From positions 5,580,001 through 5,644,000 of the forward strand of contig NC_060023.1 of the NCBI RefSeq assembly GCF_021134715.1: a DNA stretch of 64,000 nucleotides, in the 5' to 3' direction. Below the pieces are notes generated by a model. The model was given only the letters and a program-made list of their open reading frames with translations, made no database searches and was not told where the DNA came from. The translations under genes and the position numbers were made by a program. The stretch comes from Daphnia pulex. Its lineage: Eukaryota; Arthropoda; Branchiopoda; Diplostraca; Daphniidae. Shown piece after piece: positions 37,801 through 50,500 of the stretch; position 1 is the stretch's first letter, and each line of letters opens with the position of its first letter.

Positions 37801-40800
37801 CAGCCGTTGAAGGGAAAAGAGACACAAGTTTTGTACTGGTTGAACTTATTCAACGGCCGTAACGACGACGATGAATTTCTCGACTCAAAATACGACGATG
37901 ATGAGTGGAAGAAGGCATGGGGCAGCATTGGGCGTGACCCCACAGAAGTGAAAAAACAACTGCTAGAAGAAATATCAAAGTGGAAAAAGGACAAAGATTT
38001 GAAAGACGATTACACCAGATACATCGAGTCACCGACGGGTACACTGGGATTCGCCGAACTAGAAATGTTGGCAGAGATGTTTAAAATTGCAATTCAGGTT
38101 TATAAGTACCATGGCTTATCATTTTTCGAAGAGAAAGAAACAATGAATCGATCAAATGATATCATTAAATATTACATATTATACGAAGGCAACAGTCAAT
38201 GGAAAAGACTTTCATCTAAAGACAATAATCGTGAAAGGTTTCGACAGTTCTCTTTTAAAGCTGAAGAACAAAGTTACGATTCAGAGAGTTTTACAGAATT
38301 AATGTCTCGAATTAGAAATACAGACATTGATCAAAAGAATATCACTTCTATTGAGAAGTTAAATCCCCAAAACAAGACACCAGCCAAACTATCTCAACTT
38401 CTCTTGGACCAATTAAACAAGCTCAACCGTCAAGTGGAGGCAAATAAACTTGCATCCGCAATCATTTCACTAGCAAAGTGGATCGAGTACTACAACTCCC
38501 GAAATATAAGTCCTTTATTTTACCTGCACATCGTGGAAAAGAATGAACCAAACGACTGGGAATACGAATTTCTTCTACTGGAAATGGAAGAACGGTTGGA
38601 GAAACTATGGAAGCATTCTACAGAGAGAAAAAAATGGAGAGAAGAAGTGCGTAAACATTTGGATTTTATGGATCACGACCGAGACGTACTGTCACTGTTC
38701 ACTGAATTTGCATTGAGAAAAGAGGAAAGCGACATTTTGTTTTTCTTAGATTCCGATAAACTCTCACGGACGCTAAAAGTTTTTGAAGAAGTAAAATGCG
38801 ATTTGACCAGAGAAGGCTTTGGTTCATTATCTGTAATTAACTTATTCTACAAACAGAGAAGCGCATTTTTGAATAAAGAAGTAGAAAATTGGTCGTTTGA
38901 CAAGCAAAAAGTAGAAGCTTGGTTGGTTGACAAGCAAAAAGTAGAAGATTGGTTAGTTAACGAGCGAAAATACGTTTCATTTTTTTTACTGGATCTGGAA
39001 TACAAGAACGAAACAAAATTGCTAGCTGAATTGATGAGTGACAAGAAATTGACGATGGGCGATACAGTTCTGAACACTCCAGAAGAAAATTCTAAATCGA
39101 ACCCGAAAAGTTTGAACGCAATTATTGCTGATATGGAGGAAAATGATCCGGAAAACAAGACGACTAAAAAAATTGAAAAAAAGATAAATGGTTCGGAATC
39201 CATGAAATCCGAATTCTTGGGAAAAATCGAAATGGTAAAGACAAACAAAGTGACAAAAAATTTTTTTTTGTTAAGAAAAGAAAAAAGTGAAATGAAAAAG
39301 ACAAACGACAAACAACGAAGCGAATTTGTGTTTGAATTCATTTCTCAAAAGGCTAAGGAAAGTTTATGCTGGATGGAAGCTTTTCTTTGCGTTTTTGAAT
39401 ACTCCGTCGATATCACTATGGGAATCCAGCTGAGTGAGACACAAAAATTCGCCATCATGGCTCTACTATCTAACGGATGTTTCGATTTTAAAAAAACATT
39501 AGCGCAAGTATCGACCGGTGAAGGTAAATCAATTATCGTGGCCGGGGTTGCCATTGGATTTGCACTTTCAGATCGTTTTCATCCAAACAACCAGAAAAAG
39601 AATCATAAGGTAGACGTCATCACCAGTAACGACGTCCTTGCTCTCCGTGATTCCAATCTGCCAGTTGCCGAAGGAGGACTAAAGGAACTCTACGAGTTTT
39701 TCAACGTCACCGTGGCAAACAACTGCAGTAAAAATGTAGACGAGCGCAAAAAGGCCTATAACATGGACGTCGTTTATGGGCAACTTGTAAATTTTCAGCG
39801 AGATTATTTGCTGGACACATTTTACAATCGCGAAATACAAGGTGGCCGAAAGATGGTGTATGGCATCATCGACGAAGTGGATAGCATGTTGCTGGATGGT
39901 GGTAACAACATGCTCTACCTGTCGCACGACATCCCCGGTATGGAGATGCTCGAATCTCTTTACGTTTTCATTTGGGGACAAATACGCAACACTTCAGCGG
40001 GAATAATCAAATCCGAAATCCTGTATGACCTCTACGGCCAAATAACAGAAACAGATTTGGAAAATATTCACGGCCCATTGGGACAAAATGAATCGGAAAG
40101 AAATGCGTTATGGGAACATCTGATTAAGAAAAAAGTTATCGACCGTCAAGGCCGTCTGCTGATAAACGAAGTCAGCGAAATTACAGAAAAAAAGATCAAC
40201 TACACAGTTAATGCCAAACTTAATCCCAAAATCGTTTTCTATTTCCGTCAAATAGTAGAGCGCGAGCGTCACATTCGCATACCGGATCATTTGTTGGATT
40301 TCGTCGACAGACACCTGGACACTTGGCTGGATAACGCAAGGCGGGCACTGGAGCTCAAACAAGACGTGGACTACGTCATTGACCATGACCGATCAGACTC
40401 AAGTCCCGATCTAAATCCGCAAGTGATCATCATCGATCCGGATACAGGGACGGATCAATCCAATTCGCAATGGGGCGGAGCCCTGCACCAATTCCTTCAG
40501 CTAAAGGAAGGATGCAAATTGACGTTGCAGAGTCTCAAAGCAGTGTTCATCTCCAACGCAAAGTACATTAACAAATATAATTATTTTGCAGGAGTGTCGG
40601 GAACCCTGGGCTCCCAGCCAGAAAAGGAATTTTTGAAAAAGAATTATAAATGCGATTTAATAACTGTCCCGCCTGCTTTCCCCAAACGTTTCCGCTTTAA
40701 ACCGACTAGATTACTGAAGACAAATGAAAAATGGAAGGAGGTTATTACTGAAGAAACCCGTTGGGCGATCATTGACCAAAATCGTTCCATCGTCATTTTT

Positions 40801-43767
40801 TGTCGATCCATTAAAGAGGTCAACATAGTTCATAAACAATTGATATCTGCAATCAAAGAACTCAGCAGAGACAATAATAAGCGCATCCATCGCTACACTC
40901 GTGATTACGAGAAATTTGCTTTTGAAACTTCTGAACTGGATGTCGGACACGTAATCGTCGCCACCAACTTGGCCGGCCGAGGAACGGACATCAAAATCAG
41001 CAAAAATCTAGAAGCCAACGGAGGTCTGCACATTTGTTTGACTAATTTTGTGGATAACGAAAGAGTCGAGGAACAAGCGATGGGTCGAGCGGCAAGAAAA
41101 GGACAACCAGGAAGTGGAATCCTCATCCTGTGCGAGGAACAAATTGACCAAACGGAGGAGTCGGGCACAAGTGAAGAATGGGGGGCTGAGAAAATTTTTG
41201 TCATGAAAGAGATTAGAGAATGGAAGGAGATTCAACGAATTTCACGTTTGGAAAAAGATTTAAACCACCTTAAAATGCTTGAAGATTTATTTGAAAATTA
41301 CACCAATAATTTCTCCGAAAGGAAAGTCAAAGAAAAATTCAAGGAAATTAAAAAAGAGAAGAAACCATGCGAAAATCAAATCGTCCAACTAGCGGACGAT
41401 GACAAGTTGCTTAAGGTCTTCCATGACAGCATTCTGGACAAATGGGCTCTGTGGGTAGACGAAACAGATTACGATTTAAAATGTTTTGATTTGAAACCAA
41501 ACAAAAATAATTTTAATTGGGATATTTTTAAAATTGATGATATTCCCAATTGGATGACGCCGGCCCGTAGAGTCAACATTGCCAAACACTTGACAATGAA
41601 AAATTTCAAAAATTCCGATAAAGAAGCCACAAACATTTTGGATAATCTACAAAATTCAACTGAGAACTTTTTCTACCCAGCCGCATTTTACTATCGTGCT
41701 TTTATTCTACTCAAGAAAATGAAAAACAAAAATGAAGAAAGCAAAACAAATAAATTTATCTGCATGTTACGACATACGGAGTCAATTTTGAATGAACACA
41801 TCAAAATGCAAATGTCGTCTTTCAGTCTAATTCATCAATACGAGATGAAACCTAACCAAACCCTTTCATTTTGTCCCGTCAATGGCTACAAGGAACAAAA
41901 GGAAAACAACATTGAAATTCTTCAATATTTTTTAAGCTCTATTCAGTGGTTGCTAGGCAACTACTGCTCTATTTCGAATTTCAAGGAAGTTGCACGTGAA
42001 ATCCCGAGAGATCCCGGATTTTTTGAAAACTTTATCAACAACAAGAAAAAAAACGAAGAACTGAAAAGACGTAAAATTCACCTGGAAAAAGTGGACGAAT
42101 ATTTTCGTGATCTGATCAAATCCAAGTGCATAATTACCTGTAAACTCAACGATTCCGATACCATTCCTAACGTTGTTCTCGACAAGTCCAAAATCTCAAG
42201 TAACGACATTATTCGAAGCAAAATAATAAAGGAAATAGCCGACGACTACGGCGCCAACGCTTCGTTGGAAGATAAACTCAAAAAAATTTTTGATAAATCT
42301 CGGGATGAAAAGTACATTGAAAAGAAACTGGAACAAATGAATTTGATTCCGTGCACCAGGAAGACGTTCTGGAAGAAATTGGTCGATGCCAAGGCCTTAA
42401 ATTCTCTAAAGGAGTGCGTTAACATGAAATGTGTCATCATTTTAGAAGAAAAGCTGGAATTAATACAGCCCAAACTTGATAAGCGAAATGCAATAACATT
42501 AGATTTTGGCGGAAATTCGTTTGATCACAACACTAATTGTCTCAACATCCTTTACAACTTGATGTATGAAAGTCGCCAAGAATTGGAAAAACAAAAAAAG
42601 CTCATTTTTTGTAAAGAGTACGTTCGACACATTCTATCGTCTGATGGGTATAGCAAAAATAAGAAACTTTTCGAATCAAATAAAATTGCCCAACTTGATC
42701 TCGACAAACTCAAAGACGTGAACCTGGAATCGTTAAGTCAACTGGGAATTGATGACCTGGGTAAAATTGAAATCGATAAATACGAACACGAAGGGATTTG
42801 GAAAGAACTGATCGCTCAAAAAATAATAAAGGGCCAAGGCTATCTTGAACCAGACTTCAAATTCAATAAAGATTTCAAGTATCCTGATTGCCCAGCGTAT
42901 GCAGACAGTGTCATGCGTTTGGTGGCAAAGAAATTCCCCGCCGAAATAGTCAGACAACAGTGGTTAATGTCGAAGGATACACCCCAATGTCTCAAAGCCA
43001 TCATCTTGTTACCTTGCAAACCGTATCGAGATATGCTGGGAGATTTGATGGCTGCCCACGTCATATCTGGCGCTCGAGTGTCGGACATATCTGTGGACGA
43101 CTTAAAGGAAAAAGTTGACGAAATCACAAAAAACGATAAAGAACGTGAATATATTATGGAATTCCTGACAAGGAGTCGACCTGTTTACGCTGAGAAAACC
43201 ATCACCCCTGATTTCTTCCTCGACTTTATCGATCGTGACATAAGAAAAGAGTCGAATAAAGTGATTCGATTTGTTTCCAGTGAACTGTATGTTTTTAGTC
43301 TTGGAGGATTTGATCGCATTATTGACATTACGAATCGGGAATGGACATTTAAAAGAATTTTAAAGGCGTCATTATTCGTATCACTCCTCAGCGTTGGTGC
43401 CCTCGCATCTATTGGCTTAGGAGCTGTTGCCTCAATACCAGGAATTAAAGATGTACTCGGTTTCACATTATCATCTGAAATTTGCCAAAACCTGCTTTTC
43501 ATGGGAGTTTTATCCGACATCTTGTACGTGGTAGAAACCATCTTGACCCGGAAAGACTTCACGTGGGCTGACTACAGGCGCCAAAGAATTCGGAGCGCAA
43601 TAGGAAAAATGGAGCCGATCGACGCTATCAAAGCCATTTACAAATTATATAAAAGCTCCAATCAAAGTTTCGGAGATTCAAGTAACGTTCAACACGGATG
43701 GACGAAAAACGCAGACCAAAATCAACAATTACAGAATGCGCGGGTGTTATTTGAGGAAATTATTTGA
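34811..43767 (+). CDS. giant protein with glycine-rich modules, OTU-like domain and SecA-type ATPase motor
   Basis: Exons 34811-36182, 36256-36621 and 36803-43767 join in phase to 2900 residues. Residues 1-455 are mostly helical and unrecognised. Around 458 and 580 two glycine-rich modules occur ('KPCQAGESGGNVHVVCNE', 'QAGQAGQGGYGGKIEV'). About 825-1050 resembles an OTU protease fold. About 1440-2020 is a SecA ATPase: TGEGKS (Walker A, 1484-1489), 'VITSNDVLALRD', 'VVYGQLVNFQRDYL', DEVDSM (Walker B, from 1603), 'GVSGTLGS', 'IVATNLAGRGTDI' (~1971) and 'QAMGRAARKGQPGSG' (~2005). The C-terminal ~880 residues are unrecognised, with a hydrophobic stretch near 2760-2800. SecA normally drives protein export in bacteria and plastids; the function here is unknown. 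Two phase-matched introns show it is an animal gene. Ancient transfer from bacteria is an inference. Large uncharacterised proteins of this type may occur in other invertebrates. Confidence 0.93.
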
Positions 43768-44573
43768 TTTTTTGTTCTGTGAAGAGCATTGTTGCCAATT
43801 ACTCAAAGTAAACAGTAAACCACCAACATGATAAACAAACTGTTAGCAACTTCTGTGTCTTTTAAAAATACAAGATTTGATTTACTACTGCAATACTGCA
43901 TCATATTAGTTTCTAAACAATAGGTGTGAAAAAGGCAAATAGAGCAGTAAAAAATGCAGCTCGTGGTGAGCCCCAGACTGCTGGTTAAGTGAATAGCTAG
44001 GCGAGATAGGACTATATAGGAGTAGGAGAGTAACTAGGACTGGGAATTCTCCAACAATGACAACCGCAAAATAATATAATAATAAAAGTTAAAAATATAT
44101 ATATATAGCGCTCGATAGCTCATTATAGTAGGCCTAATACAAGTAATTGTCTCAAACTTTTTGTTTATCCTTCTTCATACCTCCTTCATACAAAAAGGAG
44201 ACATCGACGATAAAAACAATCTTTTGTTTTATAGTTACTGTCGTATTTTAAAAGTTCTTTTCGTGTTAGAATGTAGGAAATAATGAGCGGGCAGATACTA
44301 TAGGAAGCGGAATGGTGATAGCGAAAATAATTGTGCAACTTAAATGTATACAGTACGTTCTACGAAAAAAGGGAAGCGTAGCGATGACAAATGATTTCGA
44401 GTTAGTGTTGTGTGGGCTTAATAAATGAAAGGAGTGAAAACAATAACAAATGATTTTTTCCAGGAAAGCAGTTGTTCCTATGAGAGATACATACATTTTA
44501 ATGAAATGTAGAAAATAGTTTCGTGATTTATGTCGGTATACATCGATATATTTCGTATTCATCGATTCCGTGG
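43768..44573. other. convergent spacer between the SecA-like and GPCR genes
   Basis: Likely carries the two 3' UTRs, since the genes on either side point toward each other. It includes a TA-repeat near 44095-44107. No exon seen. Confidence 0.45.
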
Positions 44574-47500
44574 TCAGAAAAAAACGGACGGGTCCTGTTC
44601 ATAAAACGTTAGATTTCCGGTCCGTCTGCTGCTGATAGTTGCATGTTCAGAAATTTCTTCGGGAATATCAGGAGAAATTGAGGTGGAGGGTAATGTGTGT
44701 TCCTGGAAGAAAAAGCTGACACGTCGTGATTCCCGAGCCCCACTGTTACCAGCTGATTTTTGCTGCTTTCCTAAAGTATGACGATATGATTCCGTACTGC
44801 TGAACGACCCACGGGCTTCTGAACTGCTGTACTCTGTCTCCGAGAACTCGGTTCCTATTATATATTACAGATATAACAATCAAAGCATTTGCATTAATTA
44901 TTTTGATTATTTGAGAAAACCCACCTGAAAAAGTACGAATATTATTTTTTCGGTGAGTTCGTTCGGGACGATGAATGTTGGTACTGGAAGCGTAGGTCAC
45001 ATCTGTAGTTTTGGTAGCATTTGACAAGGTAGATAATCGGCTGTTGGTTTGAGTTAGCTTTTTGTTGACTCTAGGGTTGTTGTCAGTATCGGCAACTGAT
45101 TTGCGGTGCTGGGAGTTTGTATTATTGGTCATGGTTGACGACCATTTTCCCAACTAAAATAGAGAATGAGAATGAACGACATTTTTTAAGATATGAAATT
45201 TTTTGATTAGCTGAACAATAACTTCGCAGAAAAAAGCCTTACCCTATTACTTTTATGGCGTCTCCAACGTTCTTTTATGGCGGTGGAAACTTCGTCGTTA
45301 AACACGCACCGAAATAACATTATCGTTACTCCCTATAAAAATGGGTCCGTTATATTTTGAAACTTATCAGAAAACCAATAATTTTATGGTGAAAAACTAC
45401 AATACCTGTAAACCATTTGTAATTGTGAAAATATATTCAAAGACTTGTGTTTCCATGTAAAGGAAGAAGCCAGTTAGCCAAGAGATACCAAGCAAGCAAG
45501 TCAACGATAATGACAATGCAGCAGCATTCCTGAAATCGAAATATTAAAATTATTTTTACTTCGATTGAATGAAAACAACAACTGAAGAATAATTCACCTG
45601 ATTTTTTCTTCCAGAGATCGATCTATATTCTGCTTCAGATTCCACGATGAGCGAACAGCAATTACGGCAAATAAAACATTTGCCTAAATTAAAAATTTAA
45701 ACGGTCTTATGACTAGAAATTTTAAATGATGAATAAGGGTTACATACGATGATAATGACAACGACTGGGCCAGCAAAGCTCCATTTGTAGTTATCTCCAT
45801 TCAACCAACACCTGCAATCGATTTTTTGGGGTTCAAATCAAGCGTCTATGTCAATCTATTTGACCGGATATACGTTACGTTTCGTCGCCAACATAAGCCG
45901 GGATTATTCCTGTAGTACAATAAGCTGCAAGAATGGTGGAGCCGACGATGATAAATGGGACAATATTAGCGGCTAGGATGTAGTAGAGAGTCCAATTATA
46001 CAAATTAAAGACGTAGATAACCATCCTGCATAGGCGAACCCCCTCGATCCCCATCCACATGAACGAAACCAAGAGGCAAAAGTGAAGGGTAACGCCCATG
46101 GCGGCGCAAGTTACCTAATAATAATAAAAATTAATAATATTTTCTACAAGACATATAATAAATCAATATATTCATACATCATCCAATTTTAGATAATGGC
46201 GGTCTAAAACCAAAAAGAATTAAAATTGGGTTAACCTAATTTTTTTGTTTTAAAAAGGAGCAACTTTGTCGTACCCAACGTTGTCAAAGCCAAAATGTGT
46301 GAAATCATTAGGAAAATGCACAAGTGCTGTGTGATAATGGTCCGGTCTGTCTTGATTGACCTAATACGAAAGTGAAAATACACATCAAACGGAAAGAAAA
46401 AAATAATAATTTGAAGAATTTACCTGAGAATGGTGAGAACTGTAAAAGTGATGGCTAATGATATGGCAGAAGCCATACTGCACACAATGCTAGTAATTTC
46501 CAATGGGCGGGATTCACCCTGTATTTGAATCATGTCTAAGCCTTAGTGTACACTAAAAACTTGATGGGACCTATACCGCATAATCGTGAAAATCCATTAG
46601 TGTGGAGAATCCCGTCAGATGACTGCACTTGCAAAGGGTGTGCGTTCGATTGGTTGATATCAGTGAGCAGCCGCGGTCATCCCAAATCCAAGCCATTCGA
46701 TCAGTGTCATTACTGTTGAAATCAAATTTATAGAGTTAAAATGGGTCAAGGTATTATTATGCTGTCGGTTTACATTGGTTACCTTGATTCGTAGAAGGAA
46801 AGAAATGCACAAAATGCAGATCCTATGACCGGACTCGGTATTTCCCCAGGGTCCAACTCGCGGTGAATAATTTGAACCGGTGGATCTTTTGCCACTAGCG
46901 CGTGTTTGTAAACAATCTGAACAAAGGAATTTTCAGGAATTTGACCACTTTTCCACAGATTTCGTCCATCTTCGTTACGCAGAGAGTAGCTAATCAGTGG
47001 ACTATTGATCTGTTTTTCATCTCCAGCGACGCTGTATCAAACAAGTCGACATTACTAACAGGTAATCCATGCGCATTAAAAGAAAGACAATGAACCTATT
47101 CTGGCCTGGGAAGAGTTGCTGTAGAATGTAATGAGAGATGAGGAGACCAGCAGCTTTATGTGTTCGACCGATGGCAATCGCTTCTTCCGGCAACAGGATA
47201 TAAGTGGAGTCGTAAGATTGACCCGGAAGCGGAAACTGTTGGAATACGTTGGATGCAGCCATTGTATTCAAATAGCAATCGTGGACATCATTCGGTCCCC
47301 CGTCCCAGTAGGACGAACTGAGAGAGACGTTAGACAAATTTATTTCGCATCGCAATGATCGACCATCCACTTCAGCCACGTCCGTCAGCCGGAATGACAT
47401 GTCTTCCGAAACGTTGAGTAAAATCAACGCCGTTTGAGAGCGATTAACCTATAGTGATGCCAAATCAAAGCCATTTCGAAATTGAAGTGATGCAACTGTA

Positions 47501-50500
47501 ATATTTTGAAAGATTTGTCGTCGGATTACTCTTACATACCTGATTTAGCTGATCCCATTGCATGTCGTGAGAGATAAGATTATCCAGGATATGCGCTCCT
47601 GTGCGAGTGGTATTAATCTGAAACTCGAGATGATTTATGGTATTGTTCATCTGCTCATCTTGTCGATCTAAAAGGTCCACAATCAGTCCGAGGATGTATT
47701 CTATTTCGTGACCAAAATAGAGATCGTTTGGTTGCGTGAAATTGGACAGCGAATCCCACACAGCACTGAGCTCCGTATCATAGTTGTCTACCTGTTTATG
47801 TTGATTATTTTATTTTTATTATTATTTTTTAATGTTGCGCTAATCAAATCGAATAAATTTACGTACATCATTAGCGATCTCTCTAAGCTCTTTGCTGGAG
47901 CAGTCGGAAAAATTTGGTTGTGTGGTTCGGAAATAACATCCGTTGGCGTTCATTCCACAGGCCCATGAAGCCATGCCTATAGCACCAGGTCTACATTGCT
48001 GGTGCTTAGTTGTGTTAGCTGGAATCGTCCAGTTGCTGTGGTAGATATCGGTTCCGACACACGGGCACTGTTTGTAACTTGATTCAGGTACTAAAGTCGA
48101 TGTGGTTGTTGACGTAGTAACTTCTGTAAAGGTTAAATCGTCAAGATTTGAGAAAAATACCAGAATCCGATTTTGTTATTATTCTCACGTGTTGTCTCCA
48201 TTGTGGGTGGTGTGGTGTTGTCAACAACTGACTCGGTTGTTGTGCCTTATCAATGAAGTGTATAATTAAACACTGACATTGATTGTTTTAAACATTCACG
48301 GAAATTTTCGTTTTTACGTTTTCGAATTGGTGTGGTAGTGGAGGTTGGCGTAGATGGAGTTGATGATGTTACTGTCATCGTTGATGGTGTTGACGAAGAT
48401 TGGGTTGTTGAAGTTGCTGTAGGAGGAGTTGTTGAAGTAGAAGTTGTTGAGGAAAGTGTCGTTGAAGGAGTAGTTGTTGAAGTAGGAGTTGTTGAAGGAA
48501 TTGTTGTAGTTGACGTTGTCGAAAAAGTCGTTGTGGGTGTTGTGGAAGAAGTTGTTGAAGGGCTAGTGATTTCATTGTTCTCCGGCTCGGCATACTCGCA
48601 AATGAAATGGCGACTTAACTCAAACCGCGTAAATTCCCAGCTGCTATAACCTGAAACAATGAATAACAAATCCGTGATATAATGCAGACAGCAGCGATTA
48701 CACGGGAATGATAACCAACCTTGGGTTTCCAGATTGTAGTACAGCATCAGGTAGGAAGGATATTCCTCTTCGCAACTCAGCAATTCAACACCCCAGCCAC
48801 TCATGTTGCTCATCGGAATCTGGGCATTGTTCGCCAGACTCCAGAACTCTGTTGATTGACTGGTTTTTACGCCGCTGGTCAGATAAGGGCGCATGAGTCC
48901 TTCATCTTCCTCTAAAATATTTTTGCCCATTTTTAAAAAGTCTTATAGATCTGAACGAGTCCAGGTAATTATTAATTAATAATAGGTAATAATAATTTAG
49001 GTAATAACAAGTTATTTCGATTAACGATACCCTACCAAAACCAGCCGAAAGAAATTCCCCTGTGATGAAATTTTTCTCATTTTCCGTTTCAATCGCCAGC
49101 AAGTGTCCGTGGTTATGTTTGTTGCAGTAATTGGAGGAAGCATTCCTCCAAACGTCGACATTTTCCATCTCATTTTCTGAAGAAAATCCATTTAGAAAAT
49201 GATGTTGATTTTGATCGTTTTCTAGGACTCACCGGACAGTGACTCGATGAAGTAGCAAGAACCGTTGTAAACGCGACTGTTATTCGAGCAGGAACCGACG
49301 TCTAGCATCTCCCATAATTTCACATAAGAACCCAGAATTATCGACCTACAATAATGGTACCATGTTTTATTATGTCAACAATATACAGTGTATCAAAATA
49401 TATGAACTAACTTGCTGTGCGATGGACAGTTTGTGTTTTGTGGCGGTTGGGTCGTCAAGGAAGAAGAACTGGCCTTCTGTGTGGATGTTGACGAAGTGGG
49501 ACATGTGTCCCAAGAGCTGTCAGGCGGCGTTTGAAAAGCCGCGCATTGTGTTTCATTGGGTTCCTTAACGATCGCCGTCGTGCAGAAGATAGACCAATAA
49601 GGGTCGTCTAAATCTTGATTTCCACATGACGGCAAATAACCATTCGTCGGCAAATAACCGTCGTCTCGGTTATTGAATCTCATTGGATTCAGTGGAGAAG
49701 GGCATGTTCCTTGGACGCATGGCGGGCCGGTTAGGTAAGGGTCTCCCGTAGCATTGGAGCAAACACATGCCGGATATAATTCTGGGGTGTTATACAATTT
49801 TTTTAGTGATGACTTTTTATATAGCCTCAAAAACATGGCAACATTTTTACTACGGTAATATTATTTTGATTGTTTGGCAGTAATTTGATAAATAAAGCTA
49901 GCTTATTTATAAGTGACGTTATTTATCTTGCTCTTTTAGCTTACGCAAACAATCTGGGCGGAGTATCACACACTCTAGATTAAAGATAGCCAATAAAAAC
50001 AAAAACCCCTTTCAGCATTGAATTTTTCGTAGAATGAGTAACGTAATTTTAATTAGTAGTGCGTAGTTTAGTCGACTTGTTTAGTAGACGCGACTTGAAA
50101 TGATAATTATTTTGTAAAGATTTATTTACCTTAATATAAAACCCATTTTCCCAACTTCAAACAAACGTTCTTGTATGTCTTGATATTATTTTATTAGAAT
50201 AATATTTTGACAGTTTGATGCTGATTACTTCGGTGGCCCTTTTGACAAGAACAAATTATGGGACCCTTGCAACCGCGGGTACCCCATTAGCTTTTTTGTT
50301 GTTCCCTTCCGATCTCGCTCTTTTTTAAAATTTTTACTCCCCACTTCGGCCCTCGGTAGTCGGTACCAACCCAGGATTCGATCAAAAATACCATGATTTG
50401 CTTATTAATTTTAGGGGGGTATTTTGTTTCCATCAAATTGTCTTTTGGCGTAGAATAATAGATCGCAATTCAAAACACCTCTGTTCCGATCTCGATCACT

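Noticed and set aside
38847-39341. Long minus-strand frames inside the SecA-like gene
   Set aside because: They are antisense shadows of a 6.9 kb exon, Phe/Ser-rich, with no family match.
36853-43767. Bacterial contamination as explanation for SecA
   Set aside because: Upstream exons are joined by two short introns in matching phase, and eukaryotic genes lie on the same sequence on both sides.
47032-47095. Reading straight through 47032-47095 in the GPCR
   Set aside because: Read-through hits a stop. A 64-bp GT-AG intron restores the GAIN frame.
48332-48649. Plus-strand Val/Glu-rich frame
   Set aside because: It is the complement of the Thr/Ser-rich mucin exon of the GPCR and is purely a composition effect.
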